From an uncultured Lachnospiraceae bacterium (GTDB taxonomy: Bacteria; Bacillota_A; Clostridia; Lachnospirales; Lachnospiraceae): a stretch of 14,330 bases of DNA. The DNA lies in contig CACXGS010000205.1 in NCBI GenBank assembly GCA_902767195.1, positions 1-14,330 of the forward strand, written 5' to 3'. The notes below the pieces were generated by a model. That model searched no databases, had not been told where the DNA came from, and saw only the letters and a list, made by a program, of their open reading frames with translations. The position numbers and the translations under genes were made by a program. Shown here piece by piece: positions 7,709 through 14,330 of this stretch. The first letter of the stretch is position 1. Each line of letters begins with the position of its first letter.

Positions 7709-8992
7709 TCAGATAGAATCCAGTGCCTGCTCCAGGTCACGAATCAGGTCACCGGCATCCTCCAGTCCGCAGGAATAGCGGATCAGATCCGGCTTTACAC
7801 CACAGGCGATCAGCTCTTCGTCACTCATCTGCCGGTGGGTAGCGCTGGCCGGATGGAGACAGCAGGTTCTGGAATCTGCCACGTGAGTCTCGATCGAACC
7901 CAGTTTCAGGTGGGCCATGAACTTCTCCGCGGCCTTTCTTCCGCCTTTGACGCCGAAGCTGACCACGCCGCAGGAACCATTGGGAAGATATTTCTCAGCC
8001 AGTTGGTGGTACTTGTCTCCCTCCAGTCCACAGTAATTTACATAGGTTACTTTGTCATGATCCCGAAGGAACCGTGCTACTGCAAGACCGTTATCACAGT
8101 GACGTTTCATCCGGACATGGAGACTTTCCAGTCCCAGATTCACATAGTAGGCATTCTGAGGCGACTGAATGGATCCGAAGTCCCTCATAAGCTGTGCCGT
8201 TGCCTTGGTGATAAAGGCTCCTCCAAGACCGAAACGCTCTGTATAGACCACACCGTGATAACTCTCATCCGGTGTGCACAGACCCGAGAAACGCTCCGGA
8301 TATTTTGTCCAGTCAAACTTGCCGCTGTCGACGATGCATCCGCCTACGCCGGAACCGTGCCCGTCCATGTACTTGGTGGTGGAATGGGTGACAATATCTG
8401 CTCCCCACTCGAAGGGACGACAGTTGACCGGTGTGGCAAAAGTATTATCAACAATCAGCGGAACACCGTGTGCATGTGCTGCCTTGGCAAACCTCTCAAT
8501 ATCCAGAACAGTCAATGCCGGATTTGCAATGGTCTCGCCAAATACTGCCTTGGTATTCGGGCGGAAGGCTGCGTTAAGCTCCTCATCACTACAGTCAGGG
8601 TCCACAAAGGTAAAATCGATTCCCATCCTTTTCATGGTAACGGAAAACAGGTTAAAGGTTCCTCCGTAAATGGATGAAGAAGATACCACATGGTCGCCGC
8701 AGGAGGCGATATTAAACACAGAGTAGAAGGATGCAGCCTGGCCGGAAGAAGTGAGCATAGCTGCAGTGCCGCCCTCCAGCTCACAGATCTTTTTGGCAAC
8801 GAGATCGTTGGTGGGATTCTGCAGCCTGGTGTAGAAATATCCTTCTTCCTCCAGATCAAACAGCCGTCCCATGGCCTCGCTGGATTCATAATTAAATGTG
8901 GTGCTCTGGATAATGGGAACCTGTCTTGGTTCTCCATTCCCCGGAACGTATCCTCCCTGTACACAGATTGTATCCAAAGACTTCTTTGTCAT
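7709..8992 (-). CDS. metY: O-acetylhomoserine sulfhydrylase (PLP enzyme)
   Basis: The enzyme makes homocysteine from O-acetylhomoserine and sulfide, the direct-sulfhydrylation route to methionine; some family members also act on other thiols or O-acetylserine. The 427-aa length and the insertion around GLCTPDESYHGVVYTERFG match the MetY branch of the Cys/Met-metabolism PLP family and not the shorter cystathionine enzymes. The PLP lysine is Lys207 in HSTTKYMDGHG, the cofactor-binding stretch is TSSGQAASF, the aspartate that holds the pyridine nitrogen lies in VDNTFATP, and YTRLQNPT is present. AGGAGG lies eight bases before the ATG. It follows the unrecognised 227-aa gene by 28 bp on the same strand. 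No SAM (S-box) riboswitch is visible in the short upstream gaps, so regulation by methionine, if any, must act another way. Confidence 0.95.
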   Translation of the reverse strand: MTKKSLDTICVQGGYVPGNGEPRQVPIIQSTTFNYESSEAMGRLFDLEEEGYFYTRLQNPTNDLVAKKICELEGGTAAMLTSSGQAASFYSVFNIASCGDHVVSSSSIYGGTFNLFSVTMKRMGIDFTFVDPDCSDEELNAAFRPNTKAVFGETIANPALTVLDIERFAKAAHAHGVPLIVDNTFATPVNCRPFEWGADIVTHSTTKYMDGHGSGVGGCIVDSGKFDWTKYPERFSGLCTPDESYHGVVYTERFGLGGAFITKATAQLMRDFGSIQSPQNAYYVNLGLESLHVRMKRHCDNGLAVARFLRDHDKVTYVNYCGLEGDKYHQLAEKYLPNGSCGVVSFGVKGGRKAAEKFMAHLKLGSIETHVADSRTCCLHPASATHRQMSDEELIACGVKPDLIRYSCGLEDAGDLIRDLEQALDSI

Positions 8993-9020
8993 TTTCTAAA
9001 CCTCCTATGGTGATTCTTTA

Positions 9021-9704
9021 CTATAAACACTGATCTGCCGGAAATGTCCGGTTCTTATCATAATATACAAAAAACTCCCAGTCATTCTTCTTCACACGAT
9101 ACACCCTGTCAAAGACCGGATAGCAGATCTGGTCGGACAGGTCTTCCATCTGCTCTCTGTAAAAGTCATCGTGTGCCTGATGATCTTCATCATCATATAT
9201 GGTAAAAGCATGCGAATAGCGGCTTCTTACAGCGGTTTCTTCCGCCAGAAGGCCTTTTGCATGATAATACTTGGCAAAATTGTAGATCAAAAATAATCTG
9301 GACATGGGTCCGTAAACGGTTCCGTCAGCCAGCATAATCTTTTTGGGGGCCAGCCCGTCCCCTGCAAAAAGATCCTCGCCAATCAGGTCAAGCTGTCTTT
9401 GTCCCTCTTCGGGATCACCTGCCATCAGGGCACATACTGCCTGATAGGCTCTCCTGACATGAATGTAGGGGAGATCATGAGGCAGATGAATGTAACAGTG
9501 ATCGATCATCTGCTCATTCCAGTGCATATAATCTTCCAGAAGACCTTCTCTGTCTTCCAACGATTGGGGATCCGTCACGTATCCCCAGAGAAAATCCAGC
9601 AGATTCTGATAGGAAGCAGCGTCCCTCTCATCATAATGCAGTCTTTTCAGACAGGTCTCATACTGGTCCCGTCTGAAAGACTCTTCCAGTCTAAAATCTT
9701 TCAT
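9021..9704 (-). CDS. Unrecognised 227-aa cytosolic protein upstream of metY
   Basis: I do not recognise this protein. It is acidic, has no signal peptide or membrane segment, and looks mostly helical in its first 160 residues, with a TPR-like feel (YQNLLDFLWGYV; a helix pair around HVRRAYQAVCALMAGDPEEGQRQL). A charged His/Asp-rich patch, YDDEDHQAHDD (170-180), is followed by a strand-like end (VYRVKKNDWEFFVYYDKN). The His/Asp cluster could bind metal, which is a guess. It ends 28 bp before metY and probably shares its mRNA. The ribosome binding site is poor (AGAAAGATAGAG), suggesting low translation or use of another start. A leaky terminator-like hairpin lies about 30 bp upstream. It could be a sulfur-metabolism accessory protein or an unrelated passenger. 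Confidence 0.7.
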   Translation of the reverse strand: MKDFRLEESFRRDQYETCLKRLHYDERDAASYQNLLDFLWGYVTDPQSLEDREGLLEDYMHWNEQMIDHCYIHLPHDLPYIHVRRAYQAVCALMAGDPEEGQRQLDLIGEDLFAGDGLAPKKIMLADGTVYGPMSRLFLIYNFAKYYHAKGLLAEETAVRSRYSHAFTIYDDEDHQAHDDFYREQMEDLSDQICYPVFDRVYRVKKNDWEFFVYYDKNRTFPADQCL

Positions 9705-9735
9705 ATTCTCTATCTTTCTAAAAATACATAAGGAA

Positions 9736-9763
9736 TCCGGCGAAGACGGCTGCCTTCGCCGGA
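9736..9763 (-). terminator. Terminator-like hairpin between mecA and the 227-aa gene
   Basis: TCCGGCGAAG (9736-9745) and CTTCGCCGGA (9754-9763) form a perfect 10-bp GC-rich stem with an 8-nt loop. Read on the minus strand it is followed by TTCCTTATGTATTTTTAG, an interrupted T tract, so termination is probably incomplete. It would end the mecA transcript while letting some polymerase through to the next two genes. Confidence 0.55.
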
Positions 9764-9795
9764 AAGTCTGTCATTTCAAACATCCGACCGGCATC

Positions 9796-10635
9796 TCAGG
9801 AATCCCGGGATCCCATCTCATGCAGCAAACGGATACTGTCCTTTTCCATCAGCAGCTTCCCGTGTTCGGAATAAAAGTACCGGTCCAGATTCTGGTTGGA
9901 ACACACGGCACCATACTCCTCTGCCATAAGAACGACGGATGCGGCTTCGCTGCCGCTTATGTTCTCCGGGAAGGATACCAGAAGCACGTACTGGTCTCCA
10001 TACCGATACAGGGAGGAGGGCAGAAACATGCGGCGGTCAAGCAGAGTGCAGAATCGGACTACCTGATCCATACTCGAAAAAACCATCTTCTGGGAAGGAT
10101 ATCTGTCAGCTTCCATCCCCGGCTTCTTCTTTTTTCTTCCCTTTTTCGATCCCGTCTCTTTTTCCGGACTTCTCAGTGTCTTTGGAAATTCAAAGGGTAT
10201 CTCCTGGTCTTCGTCCTCCACATTTCCCATACAGATGTCGTGGAGATCTTTGGCCAGATCCCGGAAAGCTTCTTCCTTCTCGGAGCCGGTCATGGTGTAG
10301 ATCCGGTCGATCCGGTCCCTGGTGATTTTCTTCGTCAGAGCATCCGTCATCAGGGAAATCTGATCCAGATCACGGTTGATAATATCATCCGTAAAAGTAC
10401 AGCTGATGGTAATCAGGAACTGATCAGCAGGAAGGGCTCTTGTGAAATAGGTCTGGATGCCATTATCCGTATTCCAGCTCAGATAATCCTTGGAGTGCCT
10501 GACGATGGCATTCAGAAATTCATCCATGAGAACCACATCTTCGGAAAGAGTGTCCATATCATAACCCATCTGTCCGATCTCATCGCGGTTGATCAGGCAT
10601 CGAATCGTCTCATCATCGATCTTCCAAAATAACAT
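9796..10635 (-). CDS. mecA: MecA-family adaptor protein (ClpC adaptor)
   Basis: MecA proteins bind substrates through the N-terminal domain and ClpC through the C-terminal domain, driving ClpC hexamer assembly and ClpCP proteolysis in the cytosol. This 279-aa protein has the expected split. An N-terminal part (1-80) resembles MecA: IRCLINRDEIGQMG, then a helix and YFTRALPADQFLITISC. A long charged linker (about 110-182) contains a basic run (KKGRKKKKPG). The C-terminal domain (183-275) carries MVFSSMDQVVRFC, SSLYRYGDQYVLLV and the family-type ending SEHGKLLMEKDSIRLLHEMG. It is longer than the roughly 220-aa Bacillus MecA, mostly in the linker. AGGAGG sits close before the ATG and a good promoter precedes it. 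Target proteins cannot be inferred. Confidence 0.82.
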   Translation of the reverse strand: MLFWKIDDETIRCLINRDEIGQMGYDMDTLSEDVVLMDEFLNAIVRHSKDYLSWNTDNGIQTYFTRALPADQFLITISCTFTDDIINRDLDQISLMTDALTKKITRDRIDRIYTMTGSEKEEAFRDLAKDLHDICMGNVEDEDQEIPFEFPKTLRSPEKETGSKKGRKKKKPGMEADRYPSQKMVFSSMDQVVRFCTLLDRRMFLPSSLYRYGDQYVLLVSFPENISGSEAASVVLMAEEYGAVCSNQNLDRYFYSEHGKLLMEKDSIRLLHEMGSRDS

Positions 10636-10664
10636 GACATCCCTCCTCTCTGGTTTCAGTGCTG

Positions 10665-10692
10665 ATTATATTTTACATCAGGTATGTGACAA
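10665..10692 (-). promoter_or_regulatory. Sigma-A-type promoter of mecA
   Basis: On the minus strand TTGTCA (10692-10687) and a perfect TATAAT (10670-10665) are separated by 16 bp, about 30 bp before the mecA start. It implies that mecA is transcribed on its own as well as, perhaps, by read-through from the transporter operon upstream. Confidence 0.75.
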
Positions 10693-10704
10693 AAAAATGA
10701 ACGA

Positions 10705-11568
10705 TTACTGAATTTGTTCTATGGCTTTATTGATATTCTCCAGCAGCTTGCGGTTCTCCGGTTTCACGGCAGCACCGTAATGCTGGCCGGCGAAACGGTC
10801 CCCTAAAATAATAGTGCTGTTGTCCACATAGCCTTTCAGAATACTGACATCCACGCTCATGGCGTCCACTTCCTTCTTCTTCAGTGCCTTGAACATGGCC
10901 TCATAGCCGTTATATTCATTAAATCTGGGAGACACCTTGATGGTGTTCATACTGTCGATATATTCTAACATGTCATGTCTGGTGGTAGAGTTCCTGGCCA
11001 CGGCGATAATCTTCCCGTCAAGGTCTGCAAGAGACCGGATATCACTGGTGCCCAGAGAATTATTATCTTTGCCGCTGTAGCGGACCATCAGACCGATATA
11101 CTCTGTATAATAGCTGTCGGACAGAGCAAATTCTTTTGCCCTTTCCTCCGTGATGGTATAGGTGGCGATCATACAGTCGATCTCTCCGTCCCTGAGCTTA
11201 TCCTCACGGTCTGCCACTGTCACGCCCACAAAATGGACCAGTTCTTTTTCCTTGGCTTCTCCTATATCAACACCAAAGATATCGGCAGCCGTCTGCCAGG
11301 CAAGTTCTACCTCAAGACCGGACCAGGTATCCGTCTTTTTATCGTAGAGACCCAGATCCGGAACATCCATCTTACACCCTGCGATCAGATAACCTCTGTC
11401 ACGAATGTCATCCACAAAAGATTCATTCACCTCAACATTGGCAAATGCTTCCGTCTTCCCCTCCGGGGAATCCGATCCGCCCTTCTGACATCCGGTCAGG
11501 ATCATAGAGGAAAGCAGTCCGCAGACAGCCAGAAAAACAAACAGTCTTCTGATCTTAAGATTCTTCAT
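10705..11568 (-). CDS. Amino-acid-binding lipoprotein (family 3 solute-binding protein)
   Basis: The 287-aa protein has a lipoprotein signal peptide with lipobox LTGC, so Cys27 is lipidated and the protein is tethered outside the membrane. The rest is a type II periplasmic-binding fold of the GlnH/GltI class: VDDIRDRGYLIAGCKMDVPDLG near the start, GLEVELAW, the amino-acid carboxylate-binding region MIATYTITEERAKEFALS (Arg143), VARNSTTRHDM, and the amine-contacting aspartate in DAMSVD (Asp240). This suggests an amino acid ligand, perhaps glutamate or aspartate given the neighbour. Its ATG lies inside the end of the symporter gene (14-bp overlap), with GGAGG within that coding sequence. No ABC permease or ATPase gene is present, which is odd for this family. 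Confidence 0.93.
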   Translation of the reverse strand: MKNLKIRRLFVFLAVCGLLSSMILTGCQKGGSDSPEGKTEAFANVEVNESFVDDIRDRGYLIAGCKMDVPDLGLYDKKTDTWSGLEVELAWQTAADIFGVDIGEAKEKELVHFVGVTVADREDKLRDGEIDCMIATYTITEERAKEFALSDSYYTEYIGLMVRYSGKDNNSLGTSDIRSLADLDGKIIAVARNSTTRHDMLEYIDSMNTIKVSPRFNEYNGYEAMFKALKKKEVDAMSVDVSILKGYVDNSTIILGDRFAGQHYGAAVKPENRKLLENINKAIEQIQ

Positions 11569-12847
11569 TTAAAACCTCCATATTGTTAAACAGCTCCACA
11601 TCCAGCTCCTTGTTCTGGAAAGCGACAATGGAAGTACAGATGGCATCACCCGTAATATTTACGGCGGTACGGAGCATATCCAGGATACGGTCAATACCCA
11701 TGATCAGGGCGATCGCCTCCACCGGAATACCTACCGAAGCAAATACCATGGACAGAGTGACCAGACCAACGGAAGGAATACCTGCGGTTCCAATGGAAGC
11801 CAGGGTCGCTGTGGCGATAACGGTCAGGTAGCCTTTGATACCAAGATTCATTCCGTAAGCCTGGGCAGCAAATACAACAGCAACACCCTGCATGATGGAT
11901 GTACCATCCATATTGATGGTAGCTCCCAGAGGAATAGTAAAGGAAGCGATCTTTCTGGAGACACCGATTTTCTCCTCCAGTGTGTCGATATTCAGAGGGA
12001 TCGTCGCATTCGATGTCGATGTGGAAAAGGCAAAAGCCATAACCGGGAAGAACTTCCTGAGGAACTTGGCCGGATTGAGTCTTGTGAAAATAAAGAACAG
12101 AATCATGTAGACGCCGAAGCACTGAAGGCCCAGTCCGATCACTACGCTGATCATGTACTTTAAGAGTGGAAGCATGGCATCAAATCCCAGATTGGAAAAT
12201 GTCCTGGCGATCATACAGAAGACACCGATGGGCGCGAGGGCCATAACAAGGTTGGTCATCTCCATCATCAGGTCATTCAACTGACTCACAAGGTTGAACA
12301 CCAGGTTGGCGCGCTCACCCATCTTAGCCAGCAGGATACCGACGACCAGGGCAAAGAGGATGACCTGAAGCATGACGCCGTCGGCCAGTGCACCGATGGG
12401 ATTCTCCGGGATGATATTCAGGATGGTATCCACCATGGAGGTAGACTCTGCAACCGTCACTTCCCCTTTCTGGATGGATGACATATCCAGTCCAATACCG
12501 GGACGGATGATATTGGCTACAGTGATGGCCACTGTTACCGCAAAGGCTGTTGTGCAGAGATAGAAAATTATTGTCTTTCCACCTACTTTACCAAGGGACT
12601 TGGTATCTCCGATGGCAGCGGAGCCGCAGACCAGGGAGCAGAATACCAACGGAACAACAAGCATCTTCATCAGACGGATAAATCCGTTACCAATGACATA
12701 AAAGATACCTTCCACAAAAATCGTATCCCTGACATAACTATGAGGAATAATAATATTAAAGATGATACCCACGATCAGACCGGCGATCAGGCCGATGAAT
12801 ATCTTCGTGGTCAATCCCATTTTTTCTCGTTTCTTTTTCTCAGCCAT
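11555..12847 (-). CDS. Glutamate/aspartate or dicarboxylate:cation symporter (DAACS family)
   Basis: This 430-aa polytopic membrane protein of the GltP/GltPh/EAAT elevator family imports acidic amino acids or dicarboxylates with Na+ or H+. Family marks are intact: the serine-rich HP1 tip STSTSNATIP (275-284), the TM7 cation-site motif NMDGT (312-316), HP2 ASIGTAGIPS (350-359), and TM8 with DMLRTAVNITGD (390-401). Arg393 aligns with the arginine (GltPh Arg397) that binds the substrate side-chain carboxylate, which favours an acidic substrate over a neutral one. Its ATG overlaps the stop of the SDR gene by one base (TAATG), with GGAGG just upstream, and its end overlaps the binding-protein gene, so all three are translationally coupled. 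Confidence 0.95.
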   Translation of the reverse strand: MAEKKKREKMGLTTKIFIGLIAGLIVGIIFNIIIPHSYVRDTIFVEGIFYVIGNGFIRLMKMLVVPLVFCSLVCGSAAIGDTKSLGKVGGKTIIFYLCTTAFAVTVAITVANIIRPGIGLDMSSIQKGEVTVAESTSMVDTILNIIPENPIGALADGVMLQVILFALVVGILLAKMGERANLVFNLVSQLNDLMMEMTNLVMALAPIGVFCMIARTFSNLGFDAMLPLLKYMISVVIGLGLQCFGVYMILFFIFTRLNPAKFLRKFFPVMAFAFSTSTSNATIPLNIDTLEEKIGVSRKIASFTIPLGATINMDGTSIMQGVAVVFAAQAYGMNLGIKGYLTVIATATLASIGTAGIPSVGLVTLSMVFASVGIPVEAIALIMGIDRILDMLRTAVNITGDAICTSIVAFQNKELDVELFNNMEVLNEES

Positions 12848-13716
12848 TAGTTCCTCCCCTTCTCTCTCTCAACATACTCTTTCATGGCGTCCTGCCAGTT
12901 GGGCATCTTATAAATTCCGGTCATGTCGAGCATCAGGTTCTCCAGCAGGGTAGATGTGGTTGCTCCGTCTCCCATAGTATGAGAGCCCTTACACAACTTG
13001 GGATCATATCCGTTGTATTCCAGAATCGCGCAGGCATAGTCTTTTCTTGTACAGGCTCCTTCACAGGATACATGGAAGAGTCCGAACTCATTCTTATCCA
13101 GCACTTCACGGAGGAAACGAACGATCTCCAGGGTGCTGGTAGGAGTGCTGACCCGGTCGATGGGACACTCAAACTCCTGATTATTCTTTCCGTATTCCAG
13201 AACTCTATGATAAAAATCCTGGTATTCCGGCAGACTGCCTTTTCTCATGCCGTAGACCCAGGAGCTTCGAACCACCAGATGCTTGGGATTCATTTCCCTG
13301 ACCAGATTCTCCCCAGCCAGCTTACTCTTTCCGAATACAGTAGTGGGGGTAGGAACATCGAACTCGTTCTTTGCGTAGTTATTCTCTCCGCTGAAAACAT
13401 CATCGGATGACATGTGGATAATCGTAGCATTCTTTCTTCTGGTGGCAACCGCCAGATTGCGGGCTCCCAGAGCGTTGACACGAAAAGCTTCCAGCCGGTG
13501 TTTCTCACAGTACTCCTGATCCGAGATACTGGCACAGTTGATCAGCAGATCCACATTGTAAATGTCAGCTGCCCGGTTCACCTCTTCCAGGTTCGTAATA
13601 TCAACATCCCGGTCTGTGGCAATGACTTTATACTTTTTATTCTTCTTCAGGATAGCCAAAAGCTCTGACCCCATTCTTCCCTCACTTCCGGTTATCCAGA
13701 TTGATTCTCTAAGCAT
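12847..13716 (-). CDS. RmlD-like SDR (sugar-nucleotide-binding) protein lacking the catalytic Tyr
   Basis: The 289-aa protein is an extended SDR close to RmlD (dTDP-4-dehydrorhamnose reductase). The Rossmann motif TGSEGRMG (9-16), an ATDRDVDITN strand, NCAS, and GKSKLAGE are recognisable, and a C-terminal substrate-lid-like part follows. Two active-site positions differ from RmlD: the YxxxK motif reads FGKSK, with Phe128 (codon TTC) replacing the catalytic Tyr while Lys132 is kept, and the usual STDYVFDG reads SSDDVFSG. It may bind NAD(P) without ordinary reduction, or act as a regulatory subunit as MAT2B-type RmlD homologues do. The ATG chosen has AAGGAGGGAGG upstream; an ATG 27 bp earlier does not. 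No sugar-nucleotide genes are nearby. It is the first gene of the symporter operon. Confidence 0.85.
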   Translation of the reverse strand: MLRESIWITGSEGRMGSELLAILKKNKKYKVIATDRDVDITNLEEVNRAADIYNVDLLINCASISDQEYCEKHRLEAFRVNALGARNLAVATRRKNATIIHMSSDDVFSGENNYAKNEFDVPTPTTVFGKSKLAGENLVREMNPKHLVVRSSWVYGMRKGSLPEYQDFYHRVLEYGKNNQEFECPIDRVSTPTSTLEIVRFLREVLDKNEFGLFHVSCEGACTRKDYACAILEYNGYDPKLCKGSHTMGDGATTSTLLENLMLDMTGIYKMPNWQDAMKEYVEREKGRN

Positions 13717-13764
13717 TAATATTCCTCCCTCCTTCTCGTGCATTTTTTAGCTATATTTACCGAT

Positions 13765-13793
13765 ATTATATCATTCTACCCTTTTCTACTCAA
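13765..13793 (-). promoter_or_regulatory. Sigma-A-type promoter of the SDR/symporter/binding-protein operon
   Basis: On the minus strand TTGAGT (13793-13788) and a perfect TATAAT (13770-13765) are separated by 17 bp, about 50 bp before the SDR start codon. This is the best promoter in the window. Confidence 0.8.
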
Positions 13794-13856
13794 GATAATT
13801 ACTGCAATTCTGTTTATTTTATTAGATAAGTTGTCCTTTATCATTTCTTCTGTTTA

Positions 13857-13865
13857 TGGTATAAT
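13857..13865 (+). promoter_or_regulatory. Extended -10 promoter of the secreted-protein gene
   Basis: TGGTATAAT is a perfect -10 (13860-13865) with the TGn extension. The -35 at 17 bp is poor (TTTATC, 13837-13842), which fits an extended -10 promoter. The start codon lies about 40 bp downstream. It is back to back with the SDR operon promoter. Confidence 0.65.
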
Positions 13866-13904
13866 CCATTTGTTTTTACTCATGAAATAACAGGAGGTCA
13901 TCCT

Positions 13905-14330
13905 TTGAAAAGAATACTATTGGTAACAGCAATAATATTAACTGCAGCAATCATACAGCCGACTTTCACGGCTCAGGCTTACGAACATGCCTACGACAGA
14001 GAGACTGATTTTATCTATGTCTGTTCAAGACATGGCATGACGGTATATGACAGTCCGGGAGGAAGTGTGACAGGTTTCATCCCTGATTTTGAAGGGGCGG
14101 TGGCCATCGGTGAAGACGGCGGCTGGTATGAAGTAAAATACCGTCTGAAAAGAAAGACCCATTACGGCTGGGTTACCAAGGATGAGTTCAACGGAAGCGG
14201 TCTGGAATATGACGGACGGGACAAACAGGTTCTGGCGGACGGAAGATACCGGGTTATCATGATGACATCCCAGCCGGATCACAAGAATCTTTTCGGCCAG
14301 AATCAGCCGGGTGAGAAAGTGTTCTTTAAT
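13905..14330 (+). CDS. Secreted SH3-like protein, TTG start, cut by the window edge
   Basis: An open frame of 142 codons runs from TTG to the right edge without a stop. The TTG start is supported by AGGAGG (13892-13897) seven bases upstream and by the lack of any in-frame ATG before codon 45. The product begins with a clear signal peptide (MKRILLVTAIILTAAIIQ..., likely cut after AQA, residue 25). Next is a bacterial SH3-like segment (about 35-85: FIYVCSRHGMTVYDSPGG through WYEVKYRLKRKTHYGWV). After a short linker, LADGRYRVIMM could begin a second domain such as a ricin-type lectin repeat, which is only a guess. It should act at the cell surface, binding cell wall or glycan. It is divergent from the SDR operon. 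Confidence 0.8.
   Translation, partial: MKRILLVTAIILTAAIIQPTFTAQAYEHAYDRETDFIYVCSRHGMTVYDSPGGSVTGFIPDFEGAVAIGEDGGWYEVKYRLKRKTHYGWVTKDEFNGSGLEYDGRDKQVLADGRYRVIMMTSQPDHKNLFGQNQPGEKVFFN

Noticed and set aside
7835..8677. Plus-strand open frame of 280 codons opposite metY
   Set aside because: Antisense shadow of a well-conserved PLP enzyme.
8993..9020. SAM riboswitch or T-box controlling metY
   Set aside because: The gaps before metY (28 bp) and before the 227-aa gene (91 bp) are too short and contain only one simple hairpin; no kink-turn or T-box sequence was seen.
10690..10705. T-run right after the binding-protein gene as an intrinsic terminator
   Set aside because: Seven T residues are present on the minus strand, but only a 4-bp stem (GAAC/GTTC with a long loop) precedes them, too weak to call.

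Overview
The window looks like chromosome from an anaerobic low-to-mid GC Gram-positive, most likely a Lachnospiraceae-type clostridium. Evidence: strong AGGAGG-type ribosome binding sites and sigma-A-like promoters, a MecA-type ClpC adaptor, a small DUF6465-like protein of a kind I associate with Lachnospiraceae, lipoprotein secretion through an LTGC lipobox, and a VanS/PhoR-like histidine kinase. I see no phage, transposase, tRNA, rRNA or CRISPR. This is placement by gene content, not by a species-level marker. Thirteen complete genes and one gene cut by the right edge are supported. Only two read rightward: the small protein at 2969-3184 and the truncated secreted protein at 13905-14330.

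Layout, left to right. Positions 1-151 are non-coding and rich in hairpins, including one long, nearly perfect inverted repeat (12-56). hisF and hisH follow on the minus strand and together encode the glutamine-dependent imidazole glycerol phosphate synthase of histidine synthesis. Next comes a membrane-anchored alpha/beta hydrolase (minus). A 255-bp AT-rich divergent spacer separates it from the 71-aa DUF6465-like gene (plus), which has its own promoter and a textbook terminator.

From 3288 to 7641 (minus) lies a three-gene signalling cassette, read in the order OmpR-type response regulator, zinc-ribbon membrane protein with a large propeller-like outer domain, sensor histidine kinase. The middle protein is unusual and may be an accessory sensor. 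Upstream of it are metY (O-acetylhomoserine sulfhydrylase) and, 28 bp before that, an unrecognised 227-aa protein. A MecA-like adaptor gene with its own good promoter precedes these, separated by a hairpin that looks like a leaky terminator.

From 10705 to 13716 (minus) lies a tightly coupled three-gene operon with a strong promoter at 13765-13793. It encodes an RmlD-like SDR protein lacking the usual catalytic tyrosine, a glutamate/dicarboxylate:cation symporter (TAATG coupling), and an amino-acid-binding lipoprotein of the ABC type (14-bp overlap). No ABC permease or ATPase is present, so a binding protein is genetically tied to a secondary transporter. Divergent from this operon, a TTG-initiated secreted SH3-like protein runs off the right edge.

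The two places most worth a second look are the response regulator/zinc-ribbon/kinase cassette and the SDR/symporter/binding-protein operon. Neither can be called a new system from sequence alone.
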